64,000 nt of DNA from an uncultured Flavobacteriales bacterium (lineage in GTDB: Bacteria > Bacteroidota > Bacteroidia > Flavobacteriales_E > Vicingaceae): NCBI GenBank assembly GCA_905479915.1, contig CAJQOH010000057.1:1-64000 (forward strand). The letters run 5' to 3'. A program made the translations under genes and the position numbers. Under the pieces are notes generated by a model that saw only the letters and a program-made list of their open reading frames with translations, had not been told where the DNA came from and did no database searches. This document shows positions 24,389 through 36,593 of the stretch, piece after piece; positions within the stretch are counted from its first letter, which is position 1; each line of letters starts with the position of its first letter.

Positions 24389-24596
24389 AGGTTTTATTTT
24401 TAGTTAATAATGCTGTAAAGCTAATTATTACACCTACGTCAAATCAACCCGTTCTTGTCAAAAAATCTATAAAATAAGTTTGTATTTTTAATTAAAATAA
24501 GCTCCGAAAACCACTACTATACCCACAAGAAAACAACTCAAACCTGTTAAAAAATTTAGAAAATAAGTTTAACCTTTATATTTTAAGTTCATTAAA

Positions 24597-25717
24597 TTAT
24601 TTCCACCATTGCACATCTTCCACAATTGGTTCTTTCATATTAATTTCAGCTCCAATTTGAGGCACAACCATCTCTACGTTTAATTCTTTTGCTTTTTTCA
24701 AGACCCTTTCAACAGGATCTGTCCACTCATGCAAAGCCAATTTAAAAGCTCCCCAATGTATAGGCATCATTCTTTTTGCCTGAACATCAACTGAAGCCTG
24801 TACAGTTTCTTCTGGAAACATATGAATTTCACTCCAAAGCTGATTGTATTGACCACATTCCATCATGGCAAAATCAAAAGGTCCATACTTCTTCCCTATC
24901 TCTTTAAAATGAGGTCCATAACCGCTATCACCACTAAAAAATATATTTTCTTTTTCTGATTTAATAACCCAAGAACCCCATTGTGTATTTGCTCTATCCG
25001 ACAAACCTCTTCCTGAAAAATGTTGTGCAGGTGTACACCTTAAAGTTAAATTGTCATGATTAACGCTTTCCCACCAATCTAGCTCTACAATTCTGGATGA
25101 ATCAATCCCCCATGCTCTTAAATGGGCTCCAACACCCAAAGGGGTATAAAATATTTCTACCTTATTTTTTAATTTCATTATAGACCCATAATCCAAATGA
25201 TCATAATGGTCATGAGATAAAATAACGGCATCAATTTTAGGGAGTTTATCAATTTCTATTGGCAATTCTTTACTAAATCTTTTTGCACCCAACATAGGAT
25301 GTGGAGCAGGAACCTCTCCCAACATAGGATCTATCAAAATATTTTTAGCGCCTATTTCTAGTAAGAATGTAGAATGACCAAACCAAAACATTTTTGTTGC
25401 TGTATTATTTTGAGCAACGTTTGCTGAATCTATTTTTTGGACATCAATATTGTCAGCCGGAATAGTATTAGGGTGTGTTTTCATATACTGTTTCAACATC
25501 TTCATAAAGATGTCGAAATTCATAGTCATTTTAACATCCCCTAAATTGAGAAACTTTCCGTCTTTGTAATGCTCAGATTTAGCGTATTCTGCTTTCTGAA
25601 CTTTAGAAATTTCACCTCCAAACTCTGGACTAATGTTGATATATAGAAAAACTATAACTACAAGTATTGTTATAATTCCTAGAACTATTAATCCTATCAT
25701 TTTGGTGATTTTTTTCA

Positions 25718-25718
<1 letters not shown>
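24597..25718 (-). CDS. Metallo-beta-lactamase-fold hydrolase (UlaG/NAPE-PLD-like), membrane-anchored
   Basis: A 373-residue protein with an N-terminal membrane helix (about 8-28) and a metallo-beta-lactamase domain: GHSTFLLEIGAKNILIDPML (about 113), the metal-binding ILSHDHYDHLD (about 166), and later FSGDSGYGPHF and MMPIHWGAF. The arrangement resembles N-acylphosphatidylethanolamine phospholipase D-like and UlaG-like enzymes, so a phosphodiester or lactone substrate is possible; the sequence does not decide. Its ATG overlaps the stop of the isocitrate dehydrogenase gene (TAATG), so the two are cotranslated, with no evident metabolic link. Confidence 0.87.
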
Positions 25719-27964
<2,246 letters not shown>

Positions 27965-28177
27965 CTACTTATTTTAAGCCTTTTATTCAAGCGATTTGAA
28001 ATATTAAATTCGCAAAAAAAGGAATCATTACAAGGAACTAAACAATCCCTCAACACATTTAACAAGATTGCTTTCTTCCTCTTGATAACATTAATTAAAA
28101 ATATTCGCAATTAATTGCTTGAATATTCCAATAAAAATGATTTATTTTGCAGTCCTCAAATTTTAAAGAGAAAAAAG

Positions 28178-28411
28178 ATGTCAAGAGTTTGCGATTTAAC
28201 AGGAAAGAAAGTAATAACAGGTAACAATGTTTCTCACTCAAAGAGAAGAACTAAAAGAAAGTTTTACCCGAACTTACAGACTAAGAAATTTTATATTCCA
28301 GAAGAAGATAAATGGGTTACCCTAAAAGTATCTGGTTCTGCTATTAGAGATATTAATAAACTAGGAGTTGCGGCTTGTATTAAAAAAGCTAAGGCTAAAG
28401 GTTTTATGTAA
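28178..28411 (+). CDS. rpmB: 50S ribosomal protein L28
   Basis: A 77-residue ribosomal protein. An in-frame ATG at 28115 exists, but the family starts MSRVCDLTGKKV, which corresponds to the ATG at 28178; that start is preceded by AAAGAGAAAAAAG. The L28 signature NNVSHSKRRTKRKFYPNLQ is present. No rpmG or DUF4295 gene follows; instead a terminator comes 28 bases after the stop codon, so L28 is transcribed alone here. Confidence 0.96.
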   Translation: MSRVCDLTGKKVITGNNVSHSKRRTKRKFYPNLQTKKFYIPEEDKWVTLKVSGSAIRDINKLGVAACIKKAKAKGFM

Positions 28412-28439
28412 AAATAATTTTGCTAAAAGCAAAAACGAA

Positions 28440-28470
28440 AACGCTGTTACTTTGTAGCAGCGTTTTTTTT
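28440..28470 (+). terminator. Terminator of rpmB
   Basis: An 11-bp stem AACGCTGTTAC / GTAGCAGCGTT with a three-base TTT loop is followed by six T. The loop and next G form the -33 element of the following promoter. Confidence 0.88.
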
Positions 28471-28483
28471 GTTACTATATTTG
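28451..28483 (+). promoter_or_regulatory. Promoter of the Xaa-Pro aminopeptidase gene
   Basis: TTTG at 28451-28454 and TATATTTG at 28476-28483 are 21 bases apart and match the Bacteroidota consensus. The -7 box ends 4 bases before the ATG at 28488, so the mRNA is probably leaderless. The promoter overlaps the rpmB terminator. Confidence 0.7.
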
Positions 28484-28487
28484 TCTA

Positions 28488-29906
28488 ATGAATAAAATTA
28501 TACCTCTACTTATTCTACTCCCTATTTCCTTTATTGCTCAGGAAATTGAACTCAACATTCCCCCACCCCAAGATACAAATACTCACTTTTACGACACCGA
28601 CCTTTTACCACCTACTTTTTTTGCTAAAAACAGACAAGCACTAAGAGATGCCATGCCGAAAAACACTGTTGCAATACTTTTCTCCAATCCAATAAGAAAC
28701 AGGTCGAATGATGTAGATTTTGAATACCACCAAGACCCAAACTTCTATTACTTAACAGGCCTACAAGAGCCTCATTCTGCAGTAATTATATACAAGGAAG
28801 ATCAAGAATTTAATGATGACTTAAAAACAAATGAGATTTTGTTCGTTCAAAAAAAAGAACATAGAAATGAGCTTTGGACAGGAAAACGTTTAGGCCCTCT
28901 AGGTGCAACGCAAGAATTAGGAATAAAAACTGCCATGGATAACGAAAAGTTTCTTCTTTTCGAAAATGACTATGAAAAATTTGATAAAATCCTATCCATC
29001 AAATCAAATGGTGATGTTAAGAATACCAGCGAAAAAGCAGATTTATTTGGACTCTTACAGTCTTTTAATTTTGCCACTCAAAACCTAAACAATACTGACA
29101 AATCAGACCTAGAACAAATAATGGCAACCTTAAGACAGGTTAAGTCTGAAGAAGAAATTGCATTGATGCGGAAAGCGATTGACATAACTTGTGATGCCCA
29201 AATTGAACTAATGAAAGCACTTAAACCAGCAATGAAAGAATACCAATCTGAAGCTATTGTGGAATATGTATTCAAAAAGAATGGTGCTGAATACCCTGGA
29301 TTCCCCTCAATATTAGGGGGAGGAGAGCATAGCTGCATTATTCATTATACAAAAAACAGAAAACCATTAAACGGTAAAGACCTACTAGTAAGTGATATAG
29401 GTGCCGAATATCATGGATATACTGCTGATGTTACTCGTACAATTCCTGTAGATGGTCATTTTTCTGAAGAGGAAACAATAATCTATAACATCGTATTAAA
29501 AGCACAACAAGCTGGAATTGACTCTTGTAAAGTGGGGAACAAATTTTGGACACCCCATAGAACTGCTACCAAGATAATTACAGATGAACTAATAGCGCTT
29601 GGAATTATAAAAGAAAGATACCATGTTCAACGCTATTTTATGCATGGAACTTCGCATTATTTAGGTTTAGACGTTCATGACCCCGGACTCCATGGGACTT
29701 TACAAGCAGGAAACGTAATTACTGTTGAACCTGGAATCTACATTCCTGAAGGCTCAGAATGCGACTCGAAGTGGTGGAATATAGGAATAAGAATTGAAGA
29801 TGATATTTTAATCACAAAAGAAGGTCCAGAAAATTTATCTAAGAAAACTCCAAGGTCAATAGAAGAAATCGAAGCGCTAATGAGAGAGGAAGGTGATTTC
29901 GACTAA
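28488..29906 (+). CDS. Exported Xaa-Pro aminopeptidase (M24B)
   Basis: A 472-residue metallopeptidase that removes N-terminal residues preceding proline. Residues 1-17 are a signal peptide, so it acts in the periplasm or outside. The N-terminal creatinase-like domain (DVDFEYHQDPNFYYLTGLQEP, about 78-98) is followed by the pita-bread catalytic domain with metal ligands Asp in VSDIGAEYHGYTADVTRTIP (about 300-320), His in HGTSHYLGLDVHD (about 386), Glu in VEPGIYIP (about 416) and Glu in GIRIEDDIL (about 438). The last bases overlap the recQ stop on the opposite strand (29903-29906). Confidence 0.94.
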   Translation: MNKIIPLLILLPISFIAQEIELNIPPPQDTNTHFYDTDLLPPTFFAKNRQALRDAMPKNTVAILFSNPIRNRSNDVDFEYHQDPNFYYLTGLQEPHSAVIIYKEDQEFNDDLKTNEILFVQKKEHRNELWTGKRLGPLGATQELGIKTAMDNEKFLLFENDYEKFDKILSIKSNGDVKNTSEKADLFGLLQSFNFATQNLNNTDKSDLEQIMATLRQVKSEEEIALMRKAIDITCDAQIELMKALKPAMKEYQSEAIVEYVFKKNGAEYPGFPSILGGGEHSCIIHYTKNRKPLNGKDLLVSDIGAEYHGYTADVTRTIPVDGHFSEEETIIYNIVLKAQQAGIDSCKVGNKFWTPHRTATKIITDELIALGIIKERYHVQRYFMHGTSHYLGLDVHDPGLHGTLQAGNVITVEPGIYIPEGSECDSKWWNIGIRIEDDILITKEGPENLSKKTPRSIEEIEALMREEGDFD

Positions 29907-32110
29907 TTCGCTACTTCACTTAAGAACTTAACACGCAACAGACGCATTTCTTCTTCAGAGAATGCACCTTCAAACTCTTCCAATGCTTCTTCTACATCAT
30001 CGCTTTCTGCTTCCATAAAGTATTCAAAAACTTCTTCCTGATCGTCTTCATCAACTTCTTCATTGATGTAGTAATCTAAATTCACTTTAGTTCCTGAAAG
30101 AACAATATTTTCAATTTCAGTTAAGATCTCATCAACATCTTTACCCTTAGATTTAGCAATATCAACAAGTGGTATTTTTCTATCAATACTTTGAATAACA
30201 AAAACCTTTATAGCAGATTTATCAATAACAGATTTTACAACCATATCTAATGGTCTTTCTATACTATTATCCTCTACATAACGCTCTATAACGGCCAAAA
30301 ATTCTTCTCCAAATTTCTTTGCTTTCCCTTGTCCAACCCCAGAGATATTTGCCAATTCCTCCATCGTAATAGGATAACGAGTAGCCATATCTTCTAATGA
30401 AGGGTCTTGAAAAATAACATAAGGTGGCAAGCCCAACTCCTTTCCAACAGACTTTCTTAACTCTTTCAAAATATTAAACAATGCCTCATCTGCTGCACCT
30501 GCACCTCCTTTTTGAGGAACAATAACATCACCATCATCAACATCACTATAATCATGTGATTTTACCAGCTCAACTGAAATAGGTTTTTCTATAAAAGCTC
30601 TTCCTTTCTCACTGACTTTAAGAATCCCATAATTCTCTATTTCCTTAATTATATATCCGAAAATAATACATTGACGAATTATCGCATCCCAATATTTTTC
30701 ATCTTTTTCATTAGCAGTATCCTCTCCTTTACCAAACAATTCATGCACATCATGCCCAAAAGATTTAATATCAGAACTTGAATTTCCTGCAACAAAATTG
30801 GCTATATATTTGGCTTTAAAGACCTCATTTAGCCCTACAATACATTCTAACAAGGTTTTCACATCTTCTTTCCCTTCAAACTTTTCCTTAGGGTGTGCAC
30901 AATTATCACACATCCCATCATCTCCACAGTCTGAATCTTTATAATTTTCTCCAAAATAATGAAGCAATTGTTTTCTTCTACAAACAGCTGTTTCAGAATA
31001 TGAAACCATCTCAAAAATCAACTGCAATCCTATTTCTAATTCTGCAACGGGTTTACCATGCAAAAACTTCTCTAACTTCTCTATATCTTTATAACTGTAA
31101 AAAGCCAAACAGATTCCTTCTCCACCATCTCTACCTGCCCTACCTGTTTCTTGATAATAACTTTCTAAACTTTTAGGAATATCATGATGAACAACAAAAC
31201 GTACATCAGGCTTATCTATTCCCATACCAAAAGCAATGGTTGCAACAATTACATCACAATCTTCCATCAAAAAAGCATCTTGGTTTCCTGCTCTTGTTGC
31301 AGAATCTAGTCCTGCATGATAAGGCAATGCATTAATACCGTTTACTTGCAGTAATTCAGCAATCTCCTCTACTTTCTTTCTACTTAAACAATACACAACT
31401 CCCGACTTACCTTGATGACTCTTTATAAATCGAATAATCTCTTTTTTAACATCCTTTTTAGGACGAATCTCATAATAAAGATTAGCACGATTAAAGGAAG
31501 CCTTAAAAACTTTAGCCCCTATCATCCCTAAATTCTTCTGAATATCTTCTTGAACCTTTGGTGTTGCTGTAGCTGTCAACGCAATAATAGGAACTCTATC
31601 AATAGCCTCAATAATTGATCTTAGCCTTCTATATTCAGGCCTAAAATCATGTCCCCATTCCGAAATACAATGCGCTTCATCAATACCAAAAAATGAAATT
31701 TTAATCCCTTTTAAAAATTTTACATTCTCTTCTTTGGTTAAAGATTCAGGAGCAACATATAATAATTTTGTTATCCCATTGGTTACATCCTCTTTAACTT
31801 GCTTTGCTTCAGTTTTTGTTAATGATGAATTGTAAAAATGTGCAATACCATTCTCTGACGATAAACCTCTAATAGCATCTACTTGATTTTTCATCAAAGC
31901 AATTAAAGGTGAAACTATAATTGCTGTTCCTTCAGAAATTAAGGCAGGCAATTGATAACACAAAGACTTCCCACCACCTGTAGGCATAATAACAAAGGTG
32001 TCATTCCCTTCTAATAAGTTCTGAATAACTAGCTCCTGGTCTCCCTTAAATGTGTTAAACCCAAAGTGCTTTTTCAAATAATCAGTTAACGGTGCGTCTA
32101 AGGTTTGCAT
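29903..32110 (-). CDS. recQ: ATP-dependent DNA helicase RecQ
   Basis: A 735-residue 3'-5' helicase for recombination and fork repair. Walker A is TGGGKS (44-49), the DEAH box in GIDEAHCISEWGHDFRPEYRRL lies near 143, motif VI in QETGRAGRDG near 325. A zinc-binding RQC region has Cys in AVCRRKQLLHYFGE and CDNCAHP (about 375-405), an RQC winged helix follows, then an HRDC domain (about 540-625: PPYVIFQDPSLEDMA). The last 60 residues are strongly acidic (EEVDEDDQEEVFEYFMEAE). A divergent 88-base gap separates it from kdsD. Confidence 0.96.
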   Translation of the reverse strand: MQTLDAPLTDYLKKHFGFNTFKGDQELVIQNLLEGNDTFVIMPTGGGKSLCYQLPALISEGTAIIVSPLIALMKNQVDAIRGLSSENGIAHFYNSSLTKTEAKQVKEDVTNGITKLLYVAPESLTKEENVKFLKGIKISFFGIDEAHCISEWGHDFRPEYRRLRSIIEAIDRVPIIALTATATPKVQEDIQKNLGMIGAKVFKASFNRANLYYEIRPKKDVKKEIIRFIKSHQGKSGVVYCLSRKKVEEIAELLQVNGINALPYHAGLDSATRAGNQDAFLMEDCDVIVATIAFGMGIDKPDVRFVVHHDIPKSLESYYQETGRAGRDGGEGICLAFYSYKDIEKLEKFLHGKPVAELEIGLQLIFEMVSYSETAVCRRKQLLHYFGENYKDSDCGDDGMCDNCAHPKEKFEGKEDVKTLLECIVGLNEVFKAKYIANFVAGNSSSDIKSFGHDVHELFGKGEDTANEKDEKYWDAIIRQCIIFGYIIKEIENYGILKVSEKGRAFIEKPISVELVKSHDYSDVDDGDVIVPQKGGAGAADEALFNILKELRKSVGKELGLPPYVIFQDPSLEDMATRYPITMEELANISGVGQGKAKKFGEEFLAVIERYVEDNSIERPLDMVVKSVIDKSAIKVFVIQSIDRKIPLVDIAKSKGKDVDEILTEIENIVLSGTKVNLDYYINEEVDEDDQEEVFEYFMEAESDDVEEALEEFEGAFSEEEMRLLRVKFLSEVAN

Positions 32111-32198
32111 TAATTTATAGTTTCTTTTTATATTTGTACATAAATGTACGACAAATAAATCGGTATAGATTTATTTTTACAAAAACTAATTAAAGATT

Positions 32199-33164
32199 TT
32201 GAGTTCAAACGAAGAAATAAAAAACAATGCCAAACAAACCTTAGAGATTGAAGCTGCCGCCATTTCTAGTTTGACAAACTACATCAATGACGATTTTGTC
32301 AATTCAATTCAGCTTATACTCAAATCAAAAGGAAGATTAGTGATAACTGGTATTGGTAAAAGTGCAAATATCTGTCAAAAAATTGTTGCAACCCTTAATT
32401 CAACAGGAACTCCAGCCATTTTTATGCATGCTGCTGATGCCATACATGGTGATCTAGGGAATGTGCTAAAAGATGATATTGTTATTTGTATTTCTAAAAG
32501 TGGAAACACTCCAGAAATAAAATCATTAGTTCCACTAATTAAAAACTTCGGTAATCCGTTAATTTCTATTACTGGTAATCCAGATTCTTTTTTAGGAAAA
32601 AATTCAACTTATGTTTTGAATACTTTTGTAGAAAAAGAAGCTTGCCCTAACAACTTAGCTCCAACAACGAGTACCACTGCACAATTAGCAATGGGTGATG
32701 CTTTAGCTGTCTGCCTTTTAGAAAGTAGAGGATTCGACAGTAACGACTTTGCCAAATTCCATCCAGGTGGAGCTTTAGGAAAACAACTAACACTTAAGGT
32801 TTCTGACATCTACACTAACAATGAGAAACCTTCTATTTCTACTAACAGTTCAATTAAAGATGTAATTATAGAAATTTCTTCTAAACGATTGGGGATTACT
32901 GCTGTTATAGATAACAATAAATTGATAGGAACAGTTACTGATGGAGACTTAAGACGAATGTTAGAAAGCTCATCAAACATCGAAAGCTTATCTGCTAAAG
33001 ATATTATGAGTACTTCTCCTAAAACAATTGATCCAGATGAAATGGCTGTTCATGCATTAAAAAAAATGCAAGAAAATAACATTACTCAACTCATAGTAAC
33101 CAACAACGAAGATTACCTCGGAGTAATTCATCTACATGACTTATTGAAGGAAGGGATTGTTTAA
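32199..33164 (+). CDS. kdsD: Arabinose-5-phosphate isomerase (KpsF/GutQ/KdsD)
   Basis: A 321-residue sugar isomerase that makes arabinose 5-phosphate from ribulose 5-phosphate, the entry to Kdo for LPS core. The N-terminal SIS domain has GRLVITGIGKSANICQKI (about 46-63) and ICISKSGNTPEIK (about 97); EACPNNLAPTTSTTAQLAMGDALAV (about 146) is typical of KdsD. Two CBS domains follow (about 200-321). The start is TTG at 32199: no ATG is near, and MSSNEEIKNNAKQTLEIEA fits the family start. Confidence 0.94.
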   Translation: MSSNEEIKNNAKQTLEIEAAAISSLTNYINDDFVNSIQLILKSKGRLVITGIGKSANICQKIVATLNSTGTPAIFMHAADAIHGDLGNVLKDDIVICISKSGNTPEIKSLVPLIKNFGNPLISITGNPDSFLGKNSTYVLNTFVEKEACPNNLAPTTSTTAQLAMGDALAVCLLESRGFDSNDFAKFHPGGALGKQLTLKVSDIYTNNEKPSISTNSSIKDVIIEISSKRLGITAVIDNNKLIGTVTDGDLRRMLESSSNIESLSAKDIMSTSPKTIDPDEMAVHALKKMQENNITQLIVTNNEDYLGVIHLHDLLKEGIV

Positions 33165-33234
33165 ATCTTGGTATTTTGTTGATAGTTTTTGGTGTTTTGT
33201 AAGCTTAAAAAAACTAAACACAAACAAGCAAAAC

Positions 33235-34767
33235 CTATCTCAGAACTAAAAGTCTTTCTGAATCTAGCTTAATAAAAATAAAAAGCAAAATCGTAAAAGA
33301 CCAAAGTGATGATCCTCCATAACTAATAAATGGTAATGGAATCCCGATTACAGGTGCCAAACCAATAGTCATTCCGATATTAATTAAGAAGTGAAAAAAT
33401 AGGATAGAGGCCACAGCATAACCATAAACCCTACTAAAAATAGAACGCTGCCTTTCTGCTAAAAACAGTATCCTTAAAAACAGAGCTATATAAATACACA
33501 CTAAAAAGAAAGTTCCCAAAAACCCCCACTCCTCTCCTATAGTACAAAAGATAAAGTCGGTACTTTGTTCTGGCACAAAATTGAACTTTGTTTGAGTTCC
33601 ATCCAAAAACCCCTTACCTGTAAAACCTCCTGATCCGATGGCTATTAATGATTGTTTAATGTTCCAACCATTACCCTGTCTCAACTCACGCAAACTAAAT
33701 CTTTTGGCTCCAATATCATCTCTTATTTTTTGTTTTTCTTCTTTAGAGATTCCTTCTGCATCACGTGCTATTTTTAATGTCTCAATTTGTTCTACCAGCT
33801 TTTCTTCCTCACCTAACAAAACAGTTATTCTTGTTCTTTGATGCTCTTTTAAAACCTTATTAAAAGCAAAATCGATACTAAAAATATAAAAGCAAGTCAA
33901 TACAAAAATGACAACTCCTATATAATGAATTGATTTATCTCTCATTTCTTTTCTAGTAATTAAGTAAACCACCAAGAAAAATAAACCTCCAGCAATAGAG
34001 TAATACAAAATGTTAGAGATCAATTCAAAATAAAAGAAAGCATAAACTAATCCAGAATAAGCAACCAAAGCTATAAAAGTCGTTTTTACATCATACTTCA
34101 ATAGCCCATAAATAATAATATAGGCAAATGCAGCTGTTAGAATAATATTAACTGGTCCAAAAATTAATGTCAGTACAAAAACCAAAATGGCTAATATTCC
34201 AAACAAAAGAATGTTTCCAGAAAGGCCTTCTCTATACAACACGAATATGAATGCAGCATAAACCAAAGTAGATCCGGTATCGTTTTGAAGCAAAATTAAT
34301 ACTGCAGGAAGTCCAATTATAACTGCCGCCAACACCTTAGTTTTAACATCTTTCATCTTAATGTTTAATGCAGAAAGATATTTTGCCAACGCTAAGCTAG
34401 TCGCAAATTTTGCAAACTCTGAAGGCTGCAACTTAAACCCTCCCAATTTAAACCATGACCTAGCTCCATTTGTCTCAACACCAAACAACAACACCCCTAC
34501 TAAAGACAACAATACAATTGCGTAAATTGGAATGGCAAATGATGTAAAAAACTGACTATCCACCAATAAAATAACAAAAGCAATAACCAGCGCTAAACCT
34601 ATCCACATCAATTGTTTACCATACCGCTGAGAAATGTCGAAAATACTATGATGATCTTCATTATAAACAGCTGCATAAATATTGATCCATCCAACAAAAA
34701 TCAAGATCAAATAAAGTAAAACTATTGACCAGTCAATCTTCCCCAATATATTTTTATAACTTCTCAT
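33235..34767 (-). CDS. rodA: Peptidoglycan glycosyltransferase RodA (SEDS) with loop insertion
   Basis: A SEDS-family polymerase that builds lateral-wall peptidoglycan with PBP2. About ten membrane segments; the family signatures GVETNGARSWFKLGGFKLQPSEFAK (about 96-120), SLIAIGSGGFTGKGFLDGTQTKFNF (about 372) and PEQSTDFIF with the essential Asp near residue 404 are present, and the end VIGIPLPFISYGGSS is intact. At 510 residues it is longer than usual: between HQRTRITVLLG and GNGWNIKQS about 45 charged residues (about 319-363; DNA 33676-33812) are inserted in the large periplasmic loop. Its ATG overlaps the mrdA stop (TAATG). Confidence 0.95.
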   Translation of the reverse strand: MRSYKNILGKIDWSIVLLYLILIFVGWINIYAAVYNEDHHSIFDISQRYGKQLMWIGLALVIAFVILLVDSQFFTSFAIPIYAIVLLSLVGVLLFGVETNGARSWFKLGGFKLQPSEFAKFATSLALAKYLSALNIKMKDVKTKVLAAVIIGLPAVLILLQNDTGSTLVYAAFIFVLYREGLSGNILLFGILAILVFVLTLIFGPVNIILTAAFAYIIIYGLLKYDVKTTFIALVAYSGLVYAFFYFELISNILYYSIAGGLFFLVVYLITRKEMRDKSIHYIGVVIFVLTCFYIFSIDFAFNKVLKEHQRTRITVLLGEEEKLVEQIETLKIARDAEGISKEEKQKIRDDIGAKRFSLRELRQGNGWNIKQSLIAIGSGGFTGKGFLDGTQTKFNFVPEQSTDFIFCTIGEEWGFLGTFFLVCIYIALFLRILFLAERQRSIFSRVYGYAVASILFFHFLINIGMTIGLAPVIGIPLPFISYGGSSLWSFTILLFIFIKLDSERLLVLR

Positions 34768-36593
34768 TAATAGGGTGGTGGAATTTTGTAGTTATTCTTA
34801 AGAATATATTCTTCTCTTTTCTTATTCCTTGTAGAAATAGAATCTGTTAAATATTGCTCTATCATTAACCCTGCTATTGGAGCTGCCCAACTCCCTCCTC
34901 CACCTGCATTTTCAACATACACAGCAATAGCAATTTGAGGGTTGTCCCTCGGAGCAAATGCCATAAAAACAGAATGATCTTCTCCATGAGGATTTTGTGC
35001 GGTACCTGTTTTTCCACATACAACAACATCATCATGTACTCTCGCTCTTCGAGCTGTTCCTCCTGGCTCATAAACAACTCCATACATTCCATCAATTACG
35101 GTATTGATATACTTTTCATCAATGTCAATACTATGCTTTTCTTTAAACTTTTGGGGAATAGTGTCTATTCCTTCAATATTTTTTACAAAATGCGGCACAC
35201 GGTAATACCCCCTATTTGCAATTATAGCAGACAAATTTGCCATTTGCAAGGGTATCACACCCATTTCACCTTGACCAATACTTAGTGAATAAATAGTAGA
35301 GAAAGCCCAACGCCCCTCTCCATACCATCTATTATAAAAACCAACATCAGGAACGTAACCAGCTTTGATATTTGGCAAATCTGTTGCCAACCTTTGCCCA
35401 AATCCAAACTTCTTCACTTGTTTAGACCAAATTGCTAAACCCAATTCGCTATCTTTAAAAATACTCTTTGCTCTTTTTTGTTGAAGAATTCTCTTGTATA
35501 CATTATAATAATATGGATTACAAGACATTTTTACAGAAGCAGCAACACTAGATGCTGTAGGATGATTGTGGCATCCAACCAAAGATTTATTACATGCGAA
35601 ACTTGAATTCTCAGAAATCACACCTTCTTGCAACCCTATCATAGCCTGTACTGTTTTAAAAATTGAACCAGGAGGATATTTAGCCATTAGTGCCCTATTA
35701 AAAAGTGGATTTAAAGTGTCTTTACTCAGTACCGGATAATTTTTCCCAACTGCCCTTCCTACTAACATATTCGGATCATAATAGGGTGCAGAAACAAGGG
35801 AAAGAATTTCTCCTGTTTTGGGTTCAATTGCAACGATACTCCCTTTTTTACCTTTCATTAACAACTCTCCATATTCCTGTAGCACTATATCCAGTGTAGT
35901 ATGCAATACCGTACCTGTAACTGCCATTGTATCTTTAGCCCCATCTCGATAACTTCCTTTCTCTCTATTATGGACATCAACCAATATCCTCTTTACACCT
36001 CTTGTTCCTCTTAGCATTTCTTCATACGAATATTCTAATCCACTCTTACCTATATAATCTCCAGACTTATAATAAGGTCTCTCCTCAATAACTGACTGAT
36101 TTACCTCTCCAATATACCCTAAAATATGGGCTGCACTTTTTCTTGGATATTTTCTTAATGTCCTAGTTTGAACAAAAAATCCAGGATAGCGATAAAGCTG
36201 TTCTTGAATATTTGCATAAGAAACGGAAGATATTTCCTTTAGAAAAGTAGAAGGCTTGTAACGAGAATATTTCTTTGCTTTAGTAAACTTTTCTAAAAAA
36301 TCTTTTTTTCCAATTTCCAACAACTCACACAGCGCCAAAGTATCTAATTCTTTAACCTGTTTTGGTAAAATCATCAAATCATAAGCAGCCTCATTATATA
36401 CAAGTAATTCTCCTGTCCTATCATAAATTAAACCTCGAGCAGGATATTGAATCACTTCCCTCAATACATTATGATCTGATTCAGACTTATACTTATCGTC
36501 TAATACCTGAACATTAAACAATCGAATAATAAAAATGATTCCTACTACCAAAAAGATGATTCCAACAATAAACTTTCTGCTGGATAGATTCAT
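34767..36593 (-). CDS. mrdA: Penicillin-binding protein 2 (MrdA)
   Basis: A 608-residue class B PBP, the transpeptidase partner of RodA. One membrane anchor (about 8-24) is followed by the pedestal domain (ARGLIYDRTGELLVYNE near 52) and the transpeptidase domain with its three motifs: SIFK in YPPGSIFKTVQAM (about 307), SCN in KMSCNPYYYN (about 358; Ser-x-Asn) and KTGTAQNPHG (about 528). Length is normal. It sits between mreD (4-base ATGA overlap) and rodA. Confidence 0.96.
   Translation of the reverse strand: MNLSSRKFIVGIIFLVVGIIFIIRLFNVQVLDDKYKSESDHNVLREVIQYPARGLIYDRTGELLVYNEAAYDLMILPKQVKELDTLALCELLEIGKKDFLEKFTKAKKYSRYKPSTFLKEISSVSYANIQEQLYRYPGFFVQTRTLRKYPRKSAAHILGYIGEVNQSVIEERPYYKSGDYIGKSGLEYSYEEMLRGTRGVKRILVDVHNREKGSYRDGAKDTMAVTGTVLHTTLDIVLQEYGELLMKGKKGSIVAIEPKTGEILSLVSAPYYDPNMLVGRAVGKNYPVLSKDTLNPLFNRALMAKYPPGSIFKTVQAMIGLQEGVISENSSFACNKSLVGCHNHPTASSVAASVKMSCNPYYYNVYKRILQQKRAKSIFKDSELGLAIWSKQVKKFGFGQRLATDLPNIKAGYVPDVGFYNRWYGEGRWAFSTIYSLSIGQGEMGVIPLQMANLSAIIANRGYYRVPHFVKNIEGIDTIPQKFKEKHSIDIDEKYINTVIDGMYGVVYEPGGTARRARVHDDVVVCGKTGTAQNPHGEDHSVFMAFAPRDNPQIAIAVYVENAGGGGSWAAPIAGLMIEQYLTDSISTRNKKREEYILKNNYKIPPPY

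Noticed and set aside
34935-35285. 116-codon plus-strand frame opposite mrdA
   Set aside because: Overlaps the conserved transpeptidase domain and encodes a Cys/Ser/Asn-rich sequence unlike any protein.
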